NCBI RefSeq assembly: GCF_008692035.1
Contig: NZ_VTFG01000001.1
Coordinates: 2,232,001-2,296,000 of the forward strand
Origin: Pseudomonas marginalis
GTDB lineage: Bacteria > Pseudomonadota > Gammaproteobacteria > Pseudomonadales > Pseudomonadaceae
Reading direction: 5' to 3'
Length of the DNA stretch: 64,000 bases
Positions within the stretch are counted from its first letter, which is position 1; each line of letters starts with the position of its first letter. Positions 21,101 through 30,039 of this stretch are shown piece after piece. A program made the translations under genes and the position numbers. Under the pieces are notes generated by a model that saw only the letters and a list, made by a program, of their open reading frames with translations, made no database searches and was not told where the DNA came from.

Positions 21101-22049
21101 CCGAGGTAAACCCGCAGGCGGCGAACTTCTCGGCGAAGCGCTCGAGGGTGTCGAGGCGGATCGGTTCGGAGCCGGAATAGGCCACGCGCCAGTTGCTCAA
21201 GTCCAGGCGTTCCAGGGCCGACTCACTGACCCGCTCGCTGCACAGGCGGTAGGCGAAATCCGGCCCGCCGCTGATGGTGCCGCGGTATTCGCTGATCGCT
21301 TCAAGCCAGCGCAATGGCCGGCCGAGGAAATAGGCCGGCGACATCAACACGCACGGCACGCCGCTGAAAATCGGTTGCAGCAGGCCGCCGATCAGGCCCA
21401 TGTCGTGGTACAGCGGCAGCCAGCTGACGATCACGTCGTCAGGGTTCAGGTCGATGCCAAAGCCGCGCCGGATCAGCACTTCGTTGGCCACCAGGTTGCC
21501 GTGGCTGACTTGCACGCCCTTGGGCAACGCGGTGGAGCCGGAGGTGTATTGCAGGAAGGCGATGTCGTCGGGATGCAGGTCGGGGGCATTCCAGGCGCTG
21601 GCGATCTGTGCGTCGAGGGTGTCGACACTCAGCACCGGCGGCGCGTTTTCGATCTGCGCGAGGCCCTCGGCCAGGCTGGCGATGGTCAGCAACAGGCGCG
21701 GTTCGGCGTCACCGATAATCGACAGCAAGCGCTCCTGGTGATGACGGCGGGTGGACTCCGGCGGGTAGGCCGGCACCGCGATCACCCCGGCGTACAGGCA
21801 GCCGAAGAACGCCGCGACGTAGTCCGGGCCACTGGGGAACAGCAGCACCGCACGGTCGCCCTGTGCCGCATTGGCCTGGAGGGCGGCGGCGATGGTGCGG
21901 GCGCGTTGGTCCAGGTCACGGTAACTGAGTACCACGTTGTGCTCGGCCGACTCGGCGAGGAAGCGCAGGGCGACCTGGTCCGGGGCCTGGGCGGCGCGAC
22001 GTTGAAGGGACTCGACCAGGGTGCGGGGAAGTTCGAAGGCGTCCATCAT
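9153..22049 (-). CDS. pvdL: Pyoverdine chromophore NRPS PvdL
   Basis: A 4298-residue synthetase that starts every pyoverdine: it acylates and joins Glu, Tyr and diaminobutyrate. Domains in order, with approximate landmark residues: fatty-acyl-AMP ligase ([11 protein letters not shown], about 1-560); carrier (GGNSI, 608); condensation (HHIIADG, 803); adenylation (SGSTGQPKG, 1268); carrier (GGHSL, 1646); condensation (HHIVTEG, 1845); adenylation (2325); carrier (GGDSI, 2715); epimerisation (LTPIQHWFF, then HHLVVDG at 2893); condensation (NHHILIDAW, 3366); adenylation (3840); carrier (4235). There is no thioesterase, so the chain passes to another NRPS outside the window. The third adenylation pocket reads D-I-W-E-L-T-A-D-D, the known Dab code. 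The start ATGATG follows AGGAAC. Confidence 0.97.
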   Translation of the reverse strand: MMDAFELPRTLVESLQRRAAQAPDQVALRFLAESAEHNVVLSYRDLDQRARTIAAALQANAAQGDRAVLLFPSGPDYVAAFFGCLYAGVIAVPAYPPESTRRHHQERLLSIIGDAEPRLLLTIASLAEGLAQIENAPPVLSVDTLDAQIASAWNAPDLHPDDIAFLQYTSGSTALPKGVQVSHGNLVANEVLIRRGFGIDLNPDDVIVSWLPLYHDMGLIGGLLQPIFSGVPCVLMSPAYFLGRPLRWLEAISEYRGTISGGPDFAYRLCSERVSESALERLDLSNWRVAYSGSEPIRLDTLERFAEKFAACGFTSDSFFASYGLAEATLFVAGGRRGHGIPALRIDEQALAANRAEPGQGSAIMSCGTSQPEHAVLIADPHTLSELADNCVGELWASGPSIAHGYWRNPKASAKTFVQHAGRTWLRTGDLGFIREGEVYITGRLKDLLIVRGHNLYPQDIEQTIEREVEVVRKGRVAAFAVNDNGLEGIGIAAEISRSVQKILPPEALIKAIRQAVAEAYQEAPCVVVLLNPGGLPKTSSGKVQRAACALRQADGSLDCYAQFPDLHAQASTVALESELQSRIAAIWREQLQVATVAADDHFFLLGGNSITATQVVARLRETLGLELNLRLLFEAPTLSGFAAGVAQLQQDGGIAQGAIRPLSRQDELPQSLAQNRLWITWQLDPQSSAYTIPGALRLRGELDEDALRSSFQYLIQRHEALRTRFYERDGQGFQRVEANSDFDLQVIDLSDLPVAEREARAQQIREDEARTLFDLEQGPLLWVTLVRLDEDDHQLLVTLHHIIADGWSLNILIDEFSRLYAAASQGQALALPPLALQYADYGSWQRQWLADGEGQRQLAYWKAQLGDEHPTLSLATDHPRAARQRHSASRHSVRLSVSLSEAIRQTAQAHESTPFMLLLAAFQTLLYRYSGQRDIRIGVPNANRPRQETQGLIGFFINTLVLRAELDGRLPFNELLAATRHTALGAQAHQDLPFEQLLEAFPQAREQGLFQVMFNHQQRDLSALRRLPGMLADELPWHSREAKFDLQLHSEEDRNGRLSLSFDYADELFDSATIQRLAAHFIHLLQAVCEQPQQAIGDLQLMPQDEQQAWSQAPCAPAQQWLPELLNQHTSDNTALVWQDGSLTFAQLHTQANRLAHYLRDKGVGPDVCVAIAAERSPQLLVGLLAIIKAGGAYVPLDPDYPAERLAYMLKDSGVHLLLTQTALLDRVPSAEGVCVIAMDSLHLDSWPTQPPGLHLDGDNLAYVIYTSGSTGQPKGVGNTHAALAERLQWMQATYQLNDSDVLMQKAPISFDVSVWECFWPLITGCRLVLAGPGEHRDPHRIAQLVQAYGVTTLHFVPPLLQLFIDEPLVPECTSLRRLFSGGEALPAELRNRVLAQLPAVQLHNRYGPTETAINVTHWHCTADDGERSPIGRPLGNVICRVLDEQLNPLPAGVPGELCIGGIGLARGYLGRAGLTAERFVADPLGEAGARLYRSGDRARWSADGVLEYLGRLDQQVKLRGFRVEPEEIEARLLALDGVAQAVVLVRDAQLIGYYTAHAALDEQDVKAALAAELPEYMVPAQLMRLDAMPLSPSGKLDRRALPAPVWQTREHIEPETPLQQQIAAIWREVLGLAAIGLRDDFFALGGHSLLATQIISRTRQACDVELPLRTLFEASELGAFAEQVGLIQASGQRNQQTAIATVDRSLPVPLSYSQQRMWFLWQMEPDSPAYNVGGMARLRGVLDVGRFEAALQALVMRHETLRTTFPSVDGVAYQKVSAQTGLRMDWQDMSALNEGEREQRLQRLADHEAHTPFNLETGPLLRACLVKAGEREHYLVLTLHHIVTEGWAMDIFARELSALYEAFIDERLSPLAPLPVQYLDYSVWQRQWLESGERQRQLDYWTAQLGNEHPLLELPGDRPRPPVQSHRGELYRFDLSDDLAARVRAFNAERGLTLFMTMTATLAVLLYRYSGQTDLRIGAPVANRIRPESEGLIGAFLNTQVLRCQLTGQMSVAELFEQVRHTVIEGQSHQDLPFDHLVEALQPPRSAAYNPLFQVMCNVQRWEFQQSRQLAGMTVEYLANDARATKFDLNLEVTDLDHRLGCCLTYSTDLFDEPRIARMAEHWRNLLEALIANPQQRLSELPLLSATEQRALQDSLGVEAGEHRLDQCLQQLFSQQALKRGDAPALTFAGVTLTYAELDARANRLAWMLRERGVGPQVRVGLALPRSLEMVIGLLAILKAGGAYVPLDPEYPLDRLHYMIEDSGIGLLLSDAAMFDALGELPASVACWCLEDDLPVLANYPAGELPFISLPQHQAYLIYTSGSTGKPKGVVVSHGEIAMHCQAVIERFGMRPDDCELHFYSINFDAATERLLVPLLSGAQVVLRAQGQWDAEEICGLIRTHRINILGFTPSYGSQLAQWLATQHQTLPVRMCITGGEALTGEHLQRIRAAFQPEVFFNAYGPTETVVMPLASLAPQQLEEGAASVPIGSIIGDRVAYILDADLALVPQGATGELYVGGAGLAQGYHERPGMTAERFVADPFARQGGRLYRTGDLVRQRADGLVEYLGRIDHQVKIRGFRIELGEIETRLLEHAAVREAVVLALDSPSGRQLVAYLVSDADHGTLREALKAHLKAQLPDYMVPAHLIVLDSMPLTANGKLDRRALPQPDPEANRQQYVAPRNELESTLAAIWCAVLNVQQVGLDDNFFELGGDSILSIQVVSRARQAGIHFSPRDLFQHQTVQTLAGVATRSEQVSAEQGVLTGASGLTPIQHWFFDTDIPARQHWNQALVLKPLQLLEPHRLEQALLAVLEHHDALRLSFTRRDAQWHAEHLAVPKGGVLMQAQVRDMQQCTALFTDTQRSLDLEHGPLVRALLVDGPQGQQRLLIAIHHLVVDGVSWRVLLEDLQNVYRQLSDGQSVSLPAKTSALRDWAARLQAYAGSESLREELSLWQDRLAGPDAALPVAHPHGSRRNRDADTVSVRLDAEHTRQLLQQAPSAYRTQVNDLLLTALARVLCRWSGHGAALIQLEGHGRESLFDDIDLTRSVGWFTSAYPLRLTPQTGQGDSIKAIKEQLRAVPHKGLGYGVLRYLADDLCKQSMAALPSAQITFNYLGQFDQSFGADALFHPLDESAGLAHDPDAPLPNELSVDSQVYGGELVLRWTFSRERHDPQVIQDLAQAYLAELQALVAHCLEDNAGGLTPSDFPLAHLSQSQLDSLPVPAGAIEDVYPLTPMQEGLLLHTLLEPGTGLYYMQDRYRINSALDPERFAQAWQAVIARHEALRASFCWNVGEDMLQVIHKPGSTPIEYLDWSADQESEQEPRLQALLKAEREAGFDLLNQAPFHLRLIRVGEARYWFMMSNHHILIDAWCRSLLMNDFFDIYMALGEGREAQLATPPRYRDYIAWLQRQNLAEARQWWQQNLQGFERTTPIPSDRPFLREHAGHSGGMVVGDCYTRLDPRDGAQLRELAQAHQLTVNTFAQAAWALVLRRLSGERDVLFGVTVAGRPVEMPEMQRTVGLFINSIALRVKLPEDDQRCSVRQWLNALLDSNMQLREYEYLPLVTIQEHSELPKGQPLFDSLFVFENAPVEVSVLDRAHSLNATSDSGRTHTNFPLTAVCYPGDDLGLHLSYDQRYFDETTVQGMLGEFKRLLLALVQGFHGDMADLPLMGEQERAFLLDGCNQSEHAYPLERSYIELFEAQVSAHPQRIAARCLDRQWTYDELNRRSNGLGHALIAAGVGLDQPVALLAERNLDLLGMIIGSFKAGAGYLPLDPGLPSQRLSRIIDLSRTPLLVCTEACREQAIELLDGVDCQLLVWEDVPARGENPGIYSGPDNLAYVIYTSGSTGLPKGVMVEQRGMLNNQLSKVPYMDLTPADVIAQTASQSFDISVWQFLAAPLFGARVDIVPNSIAHDPQGLLAHVQAHGITVLESVPSLIQGMLAQDRISLDGLRWMLPTGEAMPPELAHQWLLRYPEIGLVNAYGPAECSDDVAFFRVDLASTRGTYLPIGTPTDNNRLYVVDGALELVPQGAVGELCVAGTGVGRGYVSDPLRTAQVFVPNPFGAPGERLYRTGDLARRRSDGVLEYVGRIDHQVKIRGYRIELGEIEARLHEQPLVRDAAVGVQEGVNGKHLVGYLVAADERLNPGERLDRIKQRLRAELPEYMVPLHWLWLERLPLNANGKLDRKALPELEIGQLHSQDYLAPRNELENTLAAIWAEVLKVDRVGVQDNFFELGGHSLLATQIASRVQKTLQRDVPLRAMFECSTVAELAAYIEGLAANEISAEKVDRLSDLMAELEGL

Positions 22050-22100
22050 GGGGTTCCTGCCTGAAATCGGCTTGCGGGAAATTCGGGAATGGGAGAGCGA

Positions 22101-22853
22101 TCAGCCGGCGGCCAGTTGCCGCGCCGCGCCATTGCGCCAGCGGGCCAGGTGTTCGTCGGCATAGCGCCGCACGCAGCGCAATACGGCGCTTTCGTGCTGG
22201 ATAAGGAAGAAGTGGTGGCCGTCGAACATGTCCAGGGAAAAACCGCTGGCGGCATCGAGCTGCCAGTCGAGCAACTGGTCGGCGCGCACGCTGTCCTGCT
22301 TGCCGCCGAACACATGGATCGGCAGGTCCAGCGGCTTGCGCTCGCCGTAGGTGAAGCTGCCGCACAGCAGGAAGTCGGCGCGCAGGATCGGCAGCATCAA
22401 CTGCATCAGCTCGGGATTGGCCAGGGCTTCTTCGGCAGTGCCTTGCAGTTCGCGCAGGCGGGCGATCAGTTGCGCGTCGGTCTTTTCGATGGCGTATTCG
22501 CTGACATCGCGGCGGGCCGGGCCGGCCGTGCCGGAGGCGAACAGCGCCAGCGGCGCAGGGACATTCCGTGCGTTTAACGCGTGGGCCAATTCAAAGGCCA
22601 GCAGGCCGCCGAGGCTATGGCCGAACAACGCATAAGGGCCGCTCAAGTCGCGACTGATTTCCTCCGCGAGCTGCGCCGCCAAGGCCTTGATATCGCGCTG
22701 CAGGGGCTCGTCCATGCGCATGCCCCGCCCAGGCAATTCCAGCGGGCACACCTGCAGCCACTCCGGCAACGTGCGGCGCCAACGCGCGTAAACCATGGCG
22801 CTGGCGCCCGAATAGGGCAGGCAGAACAGGCGCAGTCGAGTCGGCGTAGTCAT
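22101..22853 (-). CDS. pvdG: Type II thioesterase PvdG
   Basis: An editing thioesterase of 250 residues that frees mis-primed carrier domains of the pyoverdine synthetases. It has the alpha/beta-hydrolase fold signature: [10 protein letters not shown] near the N-terminus, the nucleophile elbow GHSLGG with Ser80, an acidic residue in GGKQDSV, and the catalytic His in FDGHHFF. It is upstream of pvdL on the same strand with a 51-bp gap, and the only promoter signal seen (an iron-starvation box) lies upstream of pvdG, so both are probably one transcript. Confidence 0.95.
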   Translation of the reverse strand: MTTPTRLRLFCLPYSGASAMVYARWRRTLPEWLQVCPLELPGRGMRMDEPLQRDIKALAAQLAEEISRDLSGPYALFGHSLGGLLAFELAHALNARNVPAPLALFASGTAGPARRDVSEYAIEKTDAQLIARLRELQGTAEEALANPELMQLMLPILRADFLLCGSFTYGERKPLDLPIHVFGGKQDSVRADQLLDWQLDAASGFSLDMFDGHHFFLIQHESAVLRCVRRYADEHLARWRNGAARQLAAG

Positions 22854-22964
22854 CCCGCGGCGACTCCAAACTGAAACACGCTGTGTGCACGATAAAAACC
22901 CATGTCGTCCTCCTGCGGGTGCTGATCCTTGGCCGCTTGACTAACGGCCCTGTCACCCAGAAGA

Positions 22965-22988
22965 ACGGACGGCACCGGCAAATAATTA
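22965..22988 (-). promoter_or_regulatory. PvdS iron-starvation box of pvdG-pvdL
   Basis: The minus strand reads TAATT, ATTTGCCGGTGCCGTC, CGT: the N16 spacing and CGT of the PvdS promoter, with one mismatch in the first block (TAATT for TAAAT). It is 111 bp before the pvdG start, on the correct strand, in the pvdG-pvdS intergenic region. Confidence 0.7.
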
Positions 22989-23052
22989 GTCGCCGGGTAC
23001 CTGCGAGACGTGGTTCACACCTAACAAGAAAGCATAAGATTAGTTCGTCTTC

Positions 23053-23071
23053 TCATTTGACAATCATTATC
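23053..23071. promoter_or_regulatory. Fur-box-like sequence upstream of pvdS
   Basis: TCATTTGACAATCATTATC matches 13 of 19 positions of the Fur consensus, with a perfect right half (AATCATTATC) and AT-rich continuation. It is about 85 bp upstream of the pvdS start. Fur repression of pvdS under iron sufficiency is established in Pseudomonas. Confidence 0.75.
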
Positions 23072-23155
23072 ATTCAGAATAATTTGTTGCCCGATGTGTA
23101 GGAGGCCTCAGCAAGGACGCCCTCCCCTAACCTCTTTTGCGACAAGGTGATTTCC

Positions 23156-23707
23156 ATGACGGAACAAGTATCCACAGGCAGGTGCGACTCACCGCTTCTC
23201 CAGGCATTTGTCGACAATCGACTGATTCTGGTGAAGATTGCGGCACGTATTACCGGGTGCCGCTCCCGTGCCGAAGATGTAGTGCAGGACGCCTACTTCC
23301 GCCTGCAATCGGCGCCGACGATCACGTCATCGTTCAAGGCCCAACTGAGTTATCTGTTCCAGATCGTGCGCAACCTGGCGATCGATCACTACCGCAAGCA
23401 GGCCCTGGAACTCAAATATTCCGGGACGGAAGAGGAAGGCTTGAATGTGGTCATTCACGGCGCTTCACCGGAAACCTCCCACATCAATTTCAACACCCTG
23501 GAAAACATCGCCGACGCCCTGACTGAGTTGCCCCAGCGCACCCGCTATGCGTTCGAGATGTACCGCCTGCACGGTGTGCCGCAAAAGGACATTGCCAAGG
23601 AGCTCGGGGTTTCACCGACGTTAGTGAACTTCATGATTCGCGATGCGCTGGTGCACTGCCGCAAGGTGTCCGGCAACCATAGCGATACGTTTGCACGGCG
23701 GGTGTGA
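23156..23707 (+). CDS. pvdS: ECF sigma factor PvdS (iron starvation)
   Basis: A FecI-type extracytoplasmic-function sigma factor of 183 residues that directs transcription of pyoverdine genes. Region 2 is visible as CRSRAEDVVQDAYFRLQ and LFQIVRNLAIDHYRK. Region 4 is seen as LPQRTRYAFEMYRLHGVPQ and the helix-turn-helix KDIAKELGVSPTLVNFMIRDA. I chose the ATG giving MTEQVSTG, with AAGG upstream, rather than a GTG three codons earlier. Neighbouring genes carry matching promoter boxes. It converges with the next gene with only 2 bp between stops. Confidence 0.97.
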   Translation: MTEQVSTGRCDSPLLQAFVDNRLILVKIAARITGCRSRAEDVVQDAYFRLQSAPTITSSFKAQLSYLFQIVRNLAIDHYRKQALELKYSGTEEEGLNVVIHGASPETSHINFNTLENIADALTELPQRTRYAFEMYRLHGVPQKDIAKELGVSPTLVNFMIRDALVHCRKVSGNHSDTFARRV

Positions 23708-23709
23708 CC

Positions 23710-24498
23710 TCAGGGTACCGCCATCACATCGATGCGGTACGGCTCGAAAATCTTCAGCATCTCGCCGCTGTCGCGCAAGCGCTTGAGCAACGCCGAAAAC
23801 GCCTCGCCCGTGATCGGCGCCTTGGGCCGCAGCAACGCGTAGTGGTGATAGACCTGGTCGATGCGCTCCGAGACCAGGAACTGCCCGGCCATATCCGCAT
23901 TGCGCACCATGAAGTCACTCAAGTACGAACGGGTTACCAAGGCGATGTCCGCACGCCCGCGCGCAACCATCAGCAGGTTGCTGTCATGGGAATAGGTCAA
24001 GGTGGCGTTGAAGTGCTCGGCCAAGTACTTGGGGTCGGGGTTGAAGTTGGCAAAGGCGTAGTGATAGCCGCTGAACACGGCCAGGCGTTTTCCGGCAAGG
24101 TCGGCGAAATAGTCCTGGCCTCGACCGGGCTCACGCTGGGCGACGAAGATTTCCGCATCTTCCAGGCCCATGTCGATGCTGGTGTGGGCAACCTTCTGCC
24201 AGCCCCAATCGGGATTTTCGAAGATGGCCATGTCGATACGGCCTTGTTCGAAATCACGAAAACGCCGAGGGATGGAGGTGGGTACCAGCACAAACTGGTA
24301 GTCGGTTTGCGAGGCGTTCAGGGCCTCCACCAATTGAGGCAACAGACCGGTGTCGGCGCCTTGCTCCGGGCGCACGGTGTAGGGCGGAAAATGCGCCGCG
24401 CCGATACGCACCAGTTGCGCAGCCGAAGCCGGCAACCACGCTGCGGTGCCGAGTGCCCATAAAGTAAGTCCTGCAGCCAACCGCCATGGCGATAACAT
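23710..24498 (-). CDS. Periplasmic solute-binding protein, family 3-like
   Basis: About 262 residues with an N-terminal signal peptide (LAAGLTLWALGTAAWLPASA) followed by a bilobed binding fold: RIGAAHFPPYTV at the start of lobe 1, GRIDMAIFENPDWG, then a hinge and lobe 2 with LAGKRLAVFSGYHY and GRADIALVTRSYL. This is the pattern of amino-acid-type ABC transport binding proteins (SBP_bac_3). No permease or ATPase gene is adjacent, so it may work with a distant transporter or as a sensor. Start is uncertain: ATG at 24498 is chosen, but a GTG at 24510 is in frame; neither has a strong ribosome site. Ligand unknown. Confidence 0.8.
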   Translation of the reverse strand: MLSPWRLAAGLTLWALGTAAWLPASAAQLVRIGAAHFPPYTVRPEQGADTGLLPQLVEALNASQTDYQFVLVPTSIPRRFRDFEQGRIDMAIFENPDWGWQKVAHTSIDMGLEDAEIFVAQREPGRGQDYFADLAGKRLAVFSGYHYAFANFNPDPKYLAEHFNATLTYSHDSNLLMVARGRADIALVTRSYLSDFMVRNADMAGQFLVSERIDQVYHHYALLRPKAPITGEAFSALLKRLRDSGEMLKIFEPYRIDVMAVP

Positions 24499-24591
24499 CA
24501 AGGCACACACCGTTCAATACATCGATGTCGATAAGCTAGGCGTTTTTGTCCAGCTAGACAACTTTCCACCGGAAAATTAATAGCTTGCGCC

Positions 24592-25215
24592 TCAATCGGC
24601 CTTCAAAACCATCAACAAGGCTTCTTCGGCCAATTGCTCCAGGGTCAGGTTGCCCTCGGCGCGAAACCAGGTGGTGGTCCAGGACAAGGCTCCGGTGAGG
24701 AAGCGTCGCGCAATAAACACATCGCCCTTGATGTAACCCGCCGCCTTGGCCTCGCCCAACACCTGCAGCCAAATGTCTTCGTACACATCACGCAGCGCCA
24801 GCACCTGGGCCTGGGCGTCGGTCGACAGCGAACGCCATTCATACACCAGCACCGCCATGGCCTCGCCGCTGCCACCCATGATCGACTGCAATTCGCAGCG
24901 AATCAGCGCCAGCACACGTTCGCGTACGGTGCTCGCCTCCTCGAGCGAGGCGCGCATCAAGGCGGTGTTGTAGTGGATGGTTTCCTCCATCACCGCGCGC
25001 AGGATCTCGTCCTTGCTCTTGAAGTGATGAAAGATACTGCCGGACTGGATGCCCACGGCACTGGCCAGGTCGCGCACGGTGGTGCGTTCAAAGCCCTTGT
25101 TGCGAAACAGGTGCGCCGCGGTTTGCAGCAACTTGCCCCGGGCACTGTCGGGGTCGGTCAATTGGCCGCCGTCGACCATGGTGCGCATCACCCGCAGGGC
25201 TTTGTGCTCATCCAT
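24592..25215 (-). CDS. atuR: TetR-family repressor AtuR
   Basis: A 207-residue regulator. The N-terminal helix-turn-helix is visible in KLLQTAAHLFRNKGFERTT, VRDLASAVGIQSGSIFHHFK (residues about 27-65), followed by a helical ligand-binding domain. It is divergent from atuA, and the intergenic region holds two 16-bp operators that are exact reverse complements of each other. AtuR in P. aeruginosa represses the atu operon in this layout. The start MDEHKALRV is preceded by GAGGAGAG. The inducer, probably a terpenoid CoA ester or acid, is not shown by sequence. Confidence 0.88.
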   Translation of the reverse strand: MDEHKALRVMRTMVDGGQLTDPDSARGKLLQTAAHLFRNKGFERTTVRDLASAVGIQSGSIFHHFKSKDEILRAVMEETIHYNTALMRASLEEASTVRERVLALIRCELQSIMGGSGEAMAVLVYEWRSLSTDAQAQVLALRDVYEDIWLQVLGEAKAAGYIKGDVFIARRFLTGALSWTTTWFRAEGNLTLEQLAEEALLMVLKAD

Positions 25216-25273
25216 GCTGCTCTCCTCTACTTCTACTGACGTCTTGGCCGGCAATTTAGGCCGTGCCAGTCAC

Positions 25274-25289
25274 CCAAGCAAGCGCTTGG
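25274..25289. promoter_or_regulatory. AtuR operator, proximal to atuR
   Basis: CCAAGCAAGCGCTTGG contains the 10-bp palindrome CAAGCGCTTG. It is the exact reverse complement of the second site at 25317-25332, 43 bp away. Position between divergent atuR and atuA supports a TetR-type operator. Confidence 0.8.
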
Positions 25290-25316
25290 GCAAAACTTGT
25301 GACCGGAGTTTACAAA

Positions 25317-25332
25317 CCAAGCGCTTGCTTGG
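25317..25332. promoter_or_regulatory. AtuR operator, proximal to atuA
   Basis: CCAAGCGCTTGCTTGG, a mirror copy of the first operator, 36 bp upstream of the atuA start. Repressor here would block atuA transcription. Confidence 0.8.
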
Positions 25333-25368
25333 TAGTCTCGTTGCCAGCCATTCGAGGAAGGATTTCTC

Positions 25369-27147
25369 ATGAGCAAGACGGTTCGTATCGGCTGCGCCAG
25401 CGCCTTCTGGGGTGACACCTGCAGCGCGGCCGCGCAGTTGGTGCACGGCGGCAAGCTGGACTACCTGGTGTTCGACTACCTGGCGGAAGTCACGATGTCG
25501 ATCCTCGCCGGTGCACGGATGAAAGATCCCCAGGCCGGCTACGCCACGGATTTCGTCGAGGTGCTCACACCGCTGCTGGCCGAGATCCAGCGCCAGGGCA
25601 TCCGCGTGATCAGCAATGCCGGCGGCATCCACCCCCAGGCCTGCGCCGCCGCCCTGCAAGCTGCCTGCGATACAGCCCAGGTGCCGTTGAAAATCGCCGT
25701 GCTGCTGGGCGATGACCTGCAACCCCGGCTCAAGCACCTGCACGGCATCACCGACATGTTCAACGGCGCGCCGCTGCCCCCCCTGTGCGTCTCCGCCAAT
25801 GCCTACCTCGGCGCACCGGGCATTGCCCAGGCGCTGCAACTGGGCGCGGACATCGTCATCACCGGCCGGGTGGTCGACAGCGCGGTGGTCAGCGCGGCAC
25901 TGGTGCATGAATTCGGTTGGTCGTGGCAGGACTACGACCGCCTGGCCCAGGCCGCGTTGGCCGGGCATATCATCGAATGCGGCGCGCAGTGTACCGGCGG
26001 CAACTTCACCGACTGGCGCGACGTGCCCGACTACGAGCACATCGGCTTTCCCATCGTCGAAGTCAACGCCGAAGGCCAGTTCACGGTCAATAAAGTCGAG
26101 GGCAGCGGTGGCCTGATCAGCGAACTGAGCGTGGCCGAACAGCTGCTGTATGAAATCGGCGACCCACATGCGTATCTGCTGCCCGATGTGATCTGCGATT
26201 TCAGCCAGGTGAAGTTGCAGCAGCAAGGCAAAAACTGCGTACGCCTGCACGGCGCCAAGGGGTTGCCGCCAACGCACCAGTACAAGGTCAGCGCCACGTA
26301 CCCGGAAGGCTTTCGCTGCACCGCCAGTTGCCTGATCGCCGGGATAGACGCGGTGGCCAAGGCCGAGCGGGTCAGCCAGGCGATCATCAACAAGACCTCG
26401 GAACTGTTCAGCCAGCGCGGCTGGGCGCCCTACACCGACGTAAATATCGAACTGCTGGGCAGCGAAGCGACGTATGGCCCCCGCGCCCTGCGCCACGACT
26501 GCCGCGAGGTGGTGGTCAAGCTGGCGGTGCGCCACCCGAGCAAGCCGGCCCTGGTGCTGTTCGCCCGCGAGATCGCCCAGGCGGCCACGGGCATGGCGCC
26601 GGGGCTGACCGGGATTGTCGGCGGGCGGCCGACGGTGTACCCGCTGATCCGCTTGTTCTCGTTCCTGATCGATAAGGCCGCCTGTGAGGTGGTAGTCGAC
26701 TTCCAGGGCCAACGCCACGTCTGCACGCTGCCCATCGCCGACGCGCCGATCCTGCCTGCCGCCCCGATGGATCCGCCCCAGCCCCAAGGCCGCGCCGACG
26801 CCAGCGTGGCGTTGGTGAAACTCGCCGTGGCACGCTCCGGCGACAAGGGCAACCACAGCAATATCGGGGTCATCGCCCGCGCCCCCGAGTACCTGCCGTG
26901 GATTGCCGAAGCGCTGACGCCAGAGGTGCTCGTCGACTGGATGGGCCATGTGCTCGACCCCGTGCACGGCCGCGTTGAACGCTGGTATTTGCCCGGCAGC
27001 CACAGCCTCAATTTCCTGCTGGAAAACGCCCTGGGCGGCGGCGGCATCGCCAGCCTGCGCATCGACCCCCAGGGCAAGGCCTTCGCCCAGCAGCTGTTGG
27101 AAATCCCCATCGCTGTGCCGCAACACATCGCCGATCAACTCACGTAA
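25369..27147 (+). CDS. atuA: AtuA, acyclic terpene utilization protein
   Basis: A 592-residue protein of the AtuA family, required for growth on citronellol and geraniol; its exact reaction is not settled. The start [17 protein letters not shown] and the segments [17 protein letters not shown] and GCNAGGIHP-like [12 protein letters not shown] fit the family. C-terminal residues from about 480 ([20 protein letters not shown]) correspond to the AtuA C-terminal domain, which is separate in some organisms. The ribosome site GAGGAAGG precedes the ATG. It is the first gene of the atu operon, under the AtuR operators. Confidence 0.92.
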   Translation: MSKTVRIGCASAFWGDTCSAAAQLVHGGKLDYLVFDYLAEVTMSILAGARMKDPQAGYATDFVEVLTPLLAEIQRQGIRVISNAGGIHPQACAAALQAACDTAQVPLKIAVLLGDDLQPRLKHLHGITDMFNGAPLPPLCVSANAYLGAPGIAQALQLGADIVITGRVVDSAVVSAALVHEFGWSWQDYDRLAQAALAGHIIECGAQCTGGNFTDWRDVPDYEHIGFPIVEVNAEGQFTVNKVEGSGGLISELSVAEQLLYEIGDPHAYLLPDVICDFSQVKLQQQGKNCVRLHGAKGLPPTHQYKVSATYPEGFRCTASCLIAGIDAVAKAERVSQAIINKTSELFSQRGWAPYTDVNIELLGSEATYGPRALRHDCREVVVKLAVRHPSKPALVLFAREIAQAATGMAPGLTGIVGGRPTVYPLIRLFSFLIDKAACEVVVDFQGQRHVCTLPIADAPILPAAPMDPPQPQGRADASVALVKLAVARSGDKGNHSNIGVIARAPEYLPWIAEALTPEVLVDWMGHVLDPVHGRVERWYLPGSHSLNFLLENALGGGGIASLRIDPQGKAFAQQLLEIPIAVPQHIADQLT

Positions 27148-27159
27148 AGGAGCATTGCC

Positions 27160-27258
27160 GTGGCCTTCGACTCGATCTTCAAAGCCGGCCTGTTCCAGGA
27201 CCACACCGTGATCGTCAGCGGCCGCGACACAAGGCGGAGCAATAAACCATGCCGCTGA
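27160..27258 (+). pseudogene. atuB: Remnant of atuB (short-chain dehydrogenase)
   Basis: A GTG with a good ribosome site (AAGGAG) opens a 32-codon frame reading AFDSIFKAGLFQDHTVIVSG, the start of an SDR up to the beta strand just before the glycine-rich NAD(P) loop. It then runs into DTRRSNKPCR and stops inside atuC. In P. aeruginosa a full-length SDR gene, atuB, lies between atuA and atuC. Here almost all of it is missing, leaving the start and perhaps the last codons, as if by an internal deletion. The dehydrogenase step would need another enzyme. Confidence 0.8.
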
Positions 27259-28865
27259 TTGACAGCCTGATCGATCCCCACAGCCCGCAGTTCGCCCAGA
27301 ACCGCGCCGCCATGCTGGAAGGCATCCAACACCTGCGCCAGTTGGAACAGACCCTGCTGGGCAAGGCCGAGGAGGCCAGGCCCAAGTTCGAAAAACGCGG
27401 CCAACTGCTGCCCCGCGAGCGCCTCAACCTGCTGCTGGACCCGGGCGCGCCGTTCCTGGAACTGGCGAGCCTGGCCGGCTACAAGCTGCATGATGACAAG
27501 GACGGCAGCGCCGCCGGCGGGGGGTTGATCGCCGGCATCGGCTACGTCAGCGGCGTGCGCATGCTGGTGGTGGCCAATAACAGCGCGATCAAGGGCGGCA
27601 CCGTTTCGCCCTCCGGCCTGAAAAAATCCCTGCGCCTGCAACAGATCGCCATGGACAACAAACTACCGGTGGTGACCCTCGCCGAAAGCGGCGGCGCCAA
27701 CCTCAACTATGCCGCGGAGATTTTCATCGAAGGCGCGCGCAGCTTTGCCAACCAGGCGCGCATGTCGGCCATGGGCTTGCCGCAGATCACCGTGGTGCAC
27801 GGCTCGGCCACGGCGGGTGGCGCGTACCAGCCAGGACTGTCGGATTACGTGGTGGTGGTGCGCGGCAAGGCCAAGCTGTTCCTTGCCGGCCCGCCGCTGC
27901 TCAAGGCGGCGACCGGTGAAGTCGCCACCGATGAAGAATTGGGCGGTGCCGAAATGCATGCACAGATCGCCGGCACCGCCGAATACCTGGCGGAAAACGA
28001 CGCCGATGGCGTGCGCATCGTGCGTGAAATCGTCAGCCTGTTGCCCTGGGATGAGCGCCTGCCGCTGGCGCCCAAACGCAATTACGCCGAGCCGCTGTAC
28101 CCCATCGACGACCTGCTGGGGCTGATCCCCGCTGACCCGAAAAAGCCCTACGACGTGCGCGAGATCCTCGCGCGCCTGGCCGACGGTTCGCAGTTCCTCG
28201 AGTTCAAGGCAGCGTTCGACGCCCATACCGTCTGCGGCCATCTGCACATCCAGGGCCGCGCGGTCGGCGTGATCGGCAACAACGGCCCGATCACGCCCAA
28301 GGGCGCGAGCAAGGCGGCGCAGTTTATCCAGCTGTGTGACCAGAGCCGCACACCGCTGCTGTTCCTGCACAACACCACCGGCTTCATGGTGGGTACCGAA
28401 GCGGAGCAGCAAGGGGTGATCAAGCATGGCGCGAAGATGATCCAGGCGGTGGCCAACGCACGGGTGCCTAAACTCACGGTGGTGGTCGGTGGCTCCTACG
28501 GCGCCGGCAACTATGCAATGTGCGGTCGCGGCCTGGACCCACGTTTTATCTTCGCCTGGCCCAACAGCCGCACGGCGGTGATGGGCGGTGCCCAGGCGGG
28601 CAAGGTGCTGCGGATCGTCACCGAGGCCAAGCAGTTGAAAGACGGCCTGGTGCCGGATCCCAAGGTGCTGGACATGCTCGAACAGGTCACCGCGCAAAAA
28701 CTCGACAGTCAGTCCACTGCCCTCTATGGCAGCGCGAACCTGTGGGATGACGGGCTGATAGACCCACGGGATACCCGTACCTTACTCGGCTTTCTGCTGG
28801 ATATCTGTCACGAGGCCGACGTCCGCGAGTTGCAGCCCAACAGCTTCGGCATCGCGCGCTTCTAA
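27249..28865 (+). CDS. atuC: Geranyl-CoA carboxylase, carboxyltransferase subunit AtuC
   Basis: A 538-residue acyl-CoA carboxyltransferase that moves CO2 from biotin on AtuF to the gamma-methyl group of cis-geranyl-CoA. The paired crotonase-like halves are visible: LPVVTLAESGGANL and HGSATAGGAYQPGLSDYVV in the N half, and PLLFLHNTTGFMVG with VGGSYGAGNYAMCGR in the C half. It is related to methylcrotonyl-CoA carboxylase beta (LiuB). The atu context makes geranyl-CoA the likely substrate. The ribosome site GCGGAGC precedes the ATG inside the atuB remnant. Confidence 0.92.
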   Translation: MPLIDSLIDPHSPQFAQNRAAMLEGIQHLRQLEQTLLGKAEEARPKFEKRGQLLPRERLNLLLDPGAPFLELASLAGYKLHDDKDGSAAGGGLIAGIGYVSGVRMLVVANNSAIKGGTVSPSGLKKSLRLQQIAMDNKLPVVTLAESGGANLNYAAEIFIEGARSFANQARMSAMGLPQITVVHGSATAGGAYQPGLSDYVVVVRGKAKLFLAGPPLLKAATGEVATDEELGGAEMHAQIAGTAEYLAENDADGVRIVREIVSLLPWDERLPLAPKRNYAEPLYPIDDLLGLIPADPKKPYDVREILARLADGSQFLEFKAAFDAHTVCGHLHIQGRAVGVIGNNGPITPKGASKAAQFIQLCDQSRTPLLFLHNTTGFMVGTEAEQQGVIKHGAKMIQAVANARVPKLTVVVGGSYGAGNYAMCGRGLDPRFIFAWPNSRTAVMGGAQAGKVLRIVTEAKQLKDGLVPDPKVLDMLEQVTAQKLDSQSTALYGSANLWDDGLIDPRDTRTLLGFLLDICHEADVRELQPNSFGIARF

Positions 28866-28881
28866 CCGGAGAACAAGAACA

Positions 28882-30039
28882 ATGATCTTCACCCAGGAAC
28901 ATCAGGAACTGCGCCGCACCGTCCGTGCCTTCGTCGACCGCGAGATCAACCCCCATGTGGACGCATGGGAAAAAGCCGGGCGCTTCCCCATCCACGACAT
29001 CTTCCGCAAGGCCGGCGACCTCGGCTTGCTGGGGATCTCCAAACCGGAACAATTCGGCGGCATGGGCCTGGACTACAGCTACTCGATCGTCGCCGCCGAA
29101 GAGTTCGGCACCATCCGCTGCGGCGGCATCCCCATGTCCATCGGCGTGCAGACCGATATGTGCACCCCCGCCCTCGCCCGCTTCGGTTCCGATGAATTGC
29201 GCGACGAATTCCTGCGCCCGGCTATCAGCGGCGAGCAGGTCGGTTGCATCGGCGTCTCGGAAACCGGCGCCGGCTCCGATGTGGCCGGGTTGAAAACCCA
29301 TGCGCGCAAGGACGGCAGCGACTATGTGATCAACGGCAGCAAAATGTGGATCACCAACTCGCCCAGCGCCGACTTTATCTGCCTGTTGGCCAACACCTCC
29401 GACGACAAGCCGCATATCAACAAGTCGCTGATCCTGGTGCCGATGAACACCCCAGGGATCAGCGTCAGCCCGCCCCTGGAAAAACTCGGCATGCACAGCT
29501 CCGAGACCGCCCAGGTGTTCTTCGACGGCGTGCGCGTGCCCCAGCGCAATCGCATCGGCCATGAAGGCGCGGGTTTCATGATGCAGATGCTGCAGTTCCA
29601 GGAAGAACGCCTGTTTGGCGCGGCCAATATGATTAAGGGCCTGGAGTACTGCATCGACAGCACCGTCGAGTACTGCAAGGAGCGCCAGACCTTCGGCAAG
29701 GCGCTGATCGACAACCAGGTGATTCACTTCCGCCTGGCCGAACTGGCCACCGAAATCGAATGCCTGCGTGCACTGGTCTACCAGGCCACCGAGCAGTACA
29801 TCAAGGGCCAGGACGTGACCCGCCTGGCCTCCATGGCCAAGCTCAAGGCCGGGCGCCTCGGCCGCGAAGTCAGCGACAGTTGCCTGCAATACTGGGGCGG
29901 CATGGGCTTCATGTGGGACAACCCGGTGGCCCGCGCCTATCGCGACGTGCGCCTGGTGTCGATTGGCGGCGGTGCCGATGAAATCATGCTGGGCATCATC
30001 TGCAAGTTGATGGGCACTTTGCCGGGGAAAAAGCCATGA
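28882..30039 (+). CDS. atuD: Citronellyl-CoA dehydrogenase AtuD
   Basis: A 385-residue acyl-CoA dehydrogenase that introduces the alpha,beta double bond into citronellyl-CoA using FAD. Family motifs are CIGVSETGAGSDVAGLKTHA (FAD and substrate site), WITNSPSADFICLLANT, and the C-terminal QTFGKALIDNQ with QYWGGMGFMWDNPVARAYRD. It lies between the carboxylase subunit and the hydratase genes; its last 4 nt overlap atuE (ATGA). Assignment to AtuD rather than a general acyl-CoA dehydrogenase rests on gene order. Confidence 0.9.
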   Translation: MIFTQEHQELRRTVRAFVDREINPHVDAWEKAGRFPIHDIFRKAGDLGLLGISKPEQFGGMGLDYSYSIVAAEEFGTIRCGGIPMSIGVQTDMCTPALARFGSDELRDEFLRPAISGEQVGCIGVSETGAGSDVAGLKTHARKDGSDYVINGSKMWITNSPSADFICLLANTSDDKPHINKSLILVPMNTPGISVSPPLEKLGMHSSETAQVFFDGVRVPQRNRIGHEGAGFMMQMLQFQEERLFGAANMIKGLEYCIDSTVEYCKERQTFGKALIDNQVIHFRLAELATEIECLRALVYQATEQYIKGQDVTRLASMAKLKAGRLGREVSDSCLQYWGGMGFMWDNPVARAYRDVRLVSIGGGADEIMLGIICKLMGTLPGKKP

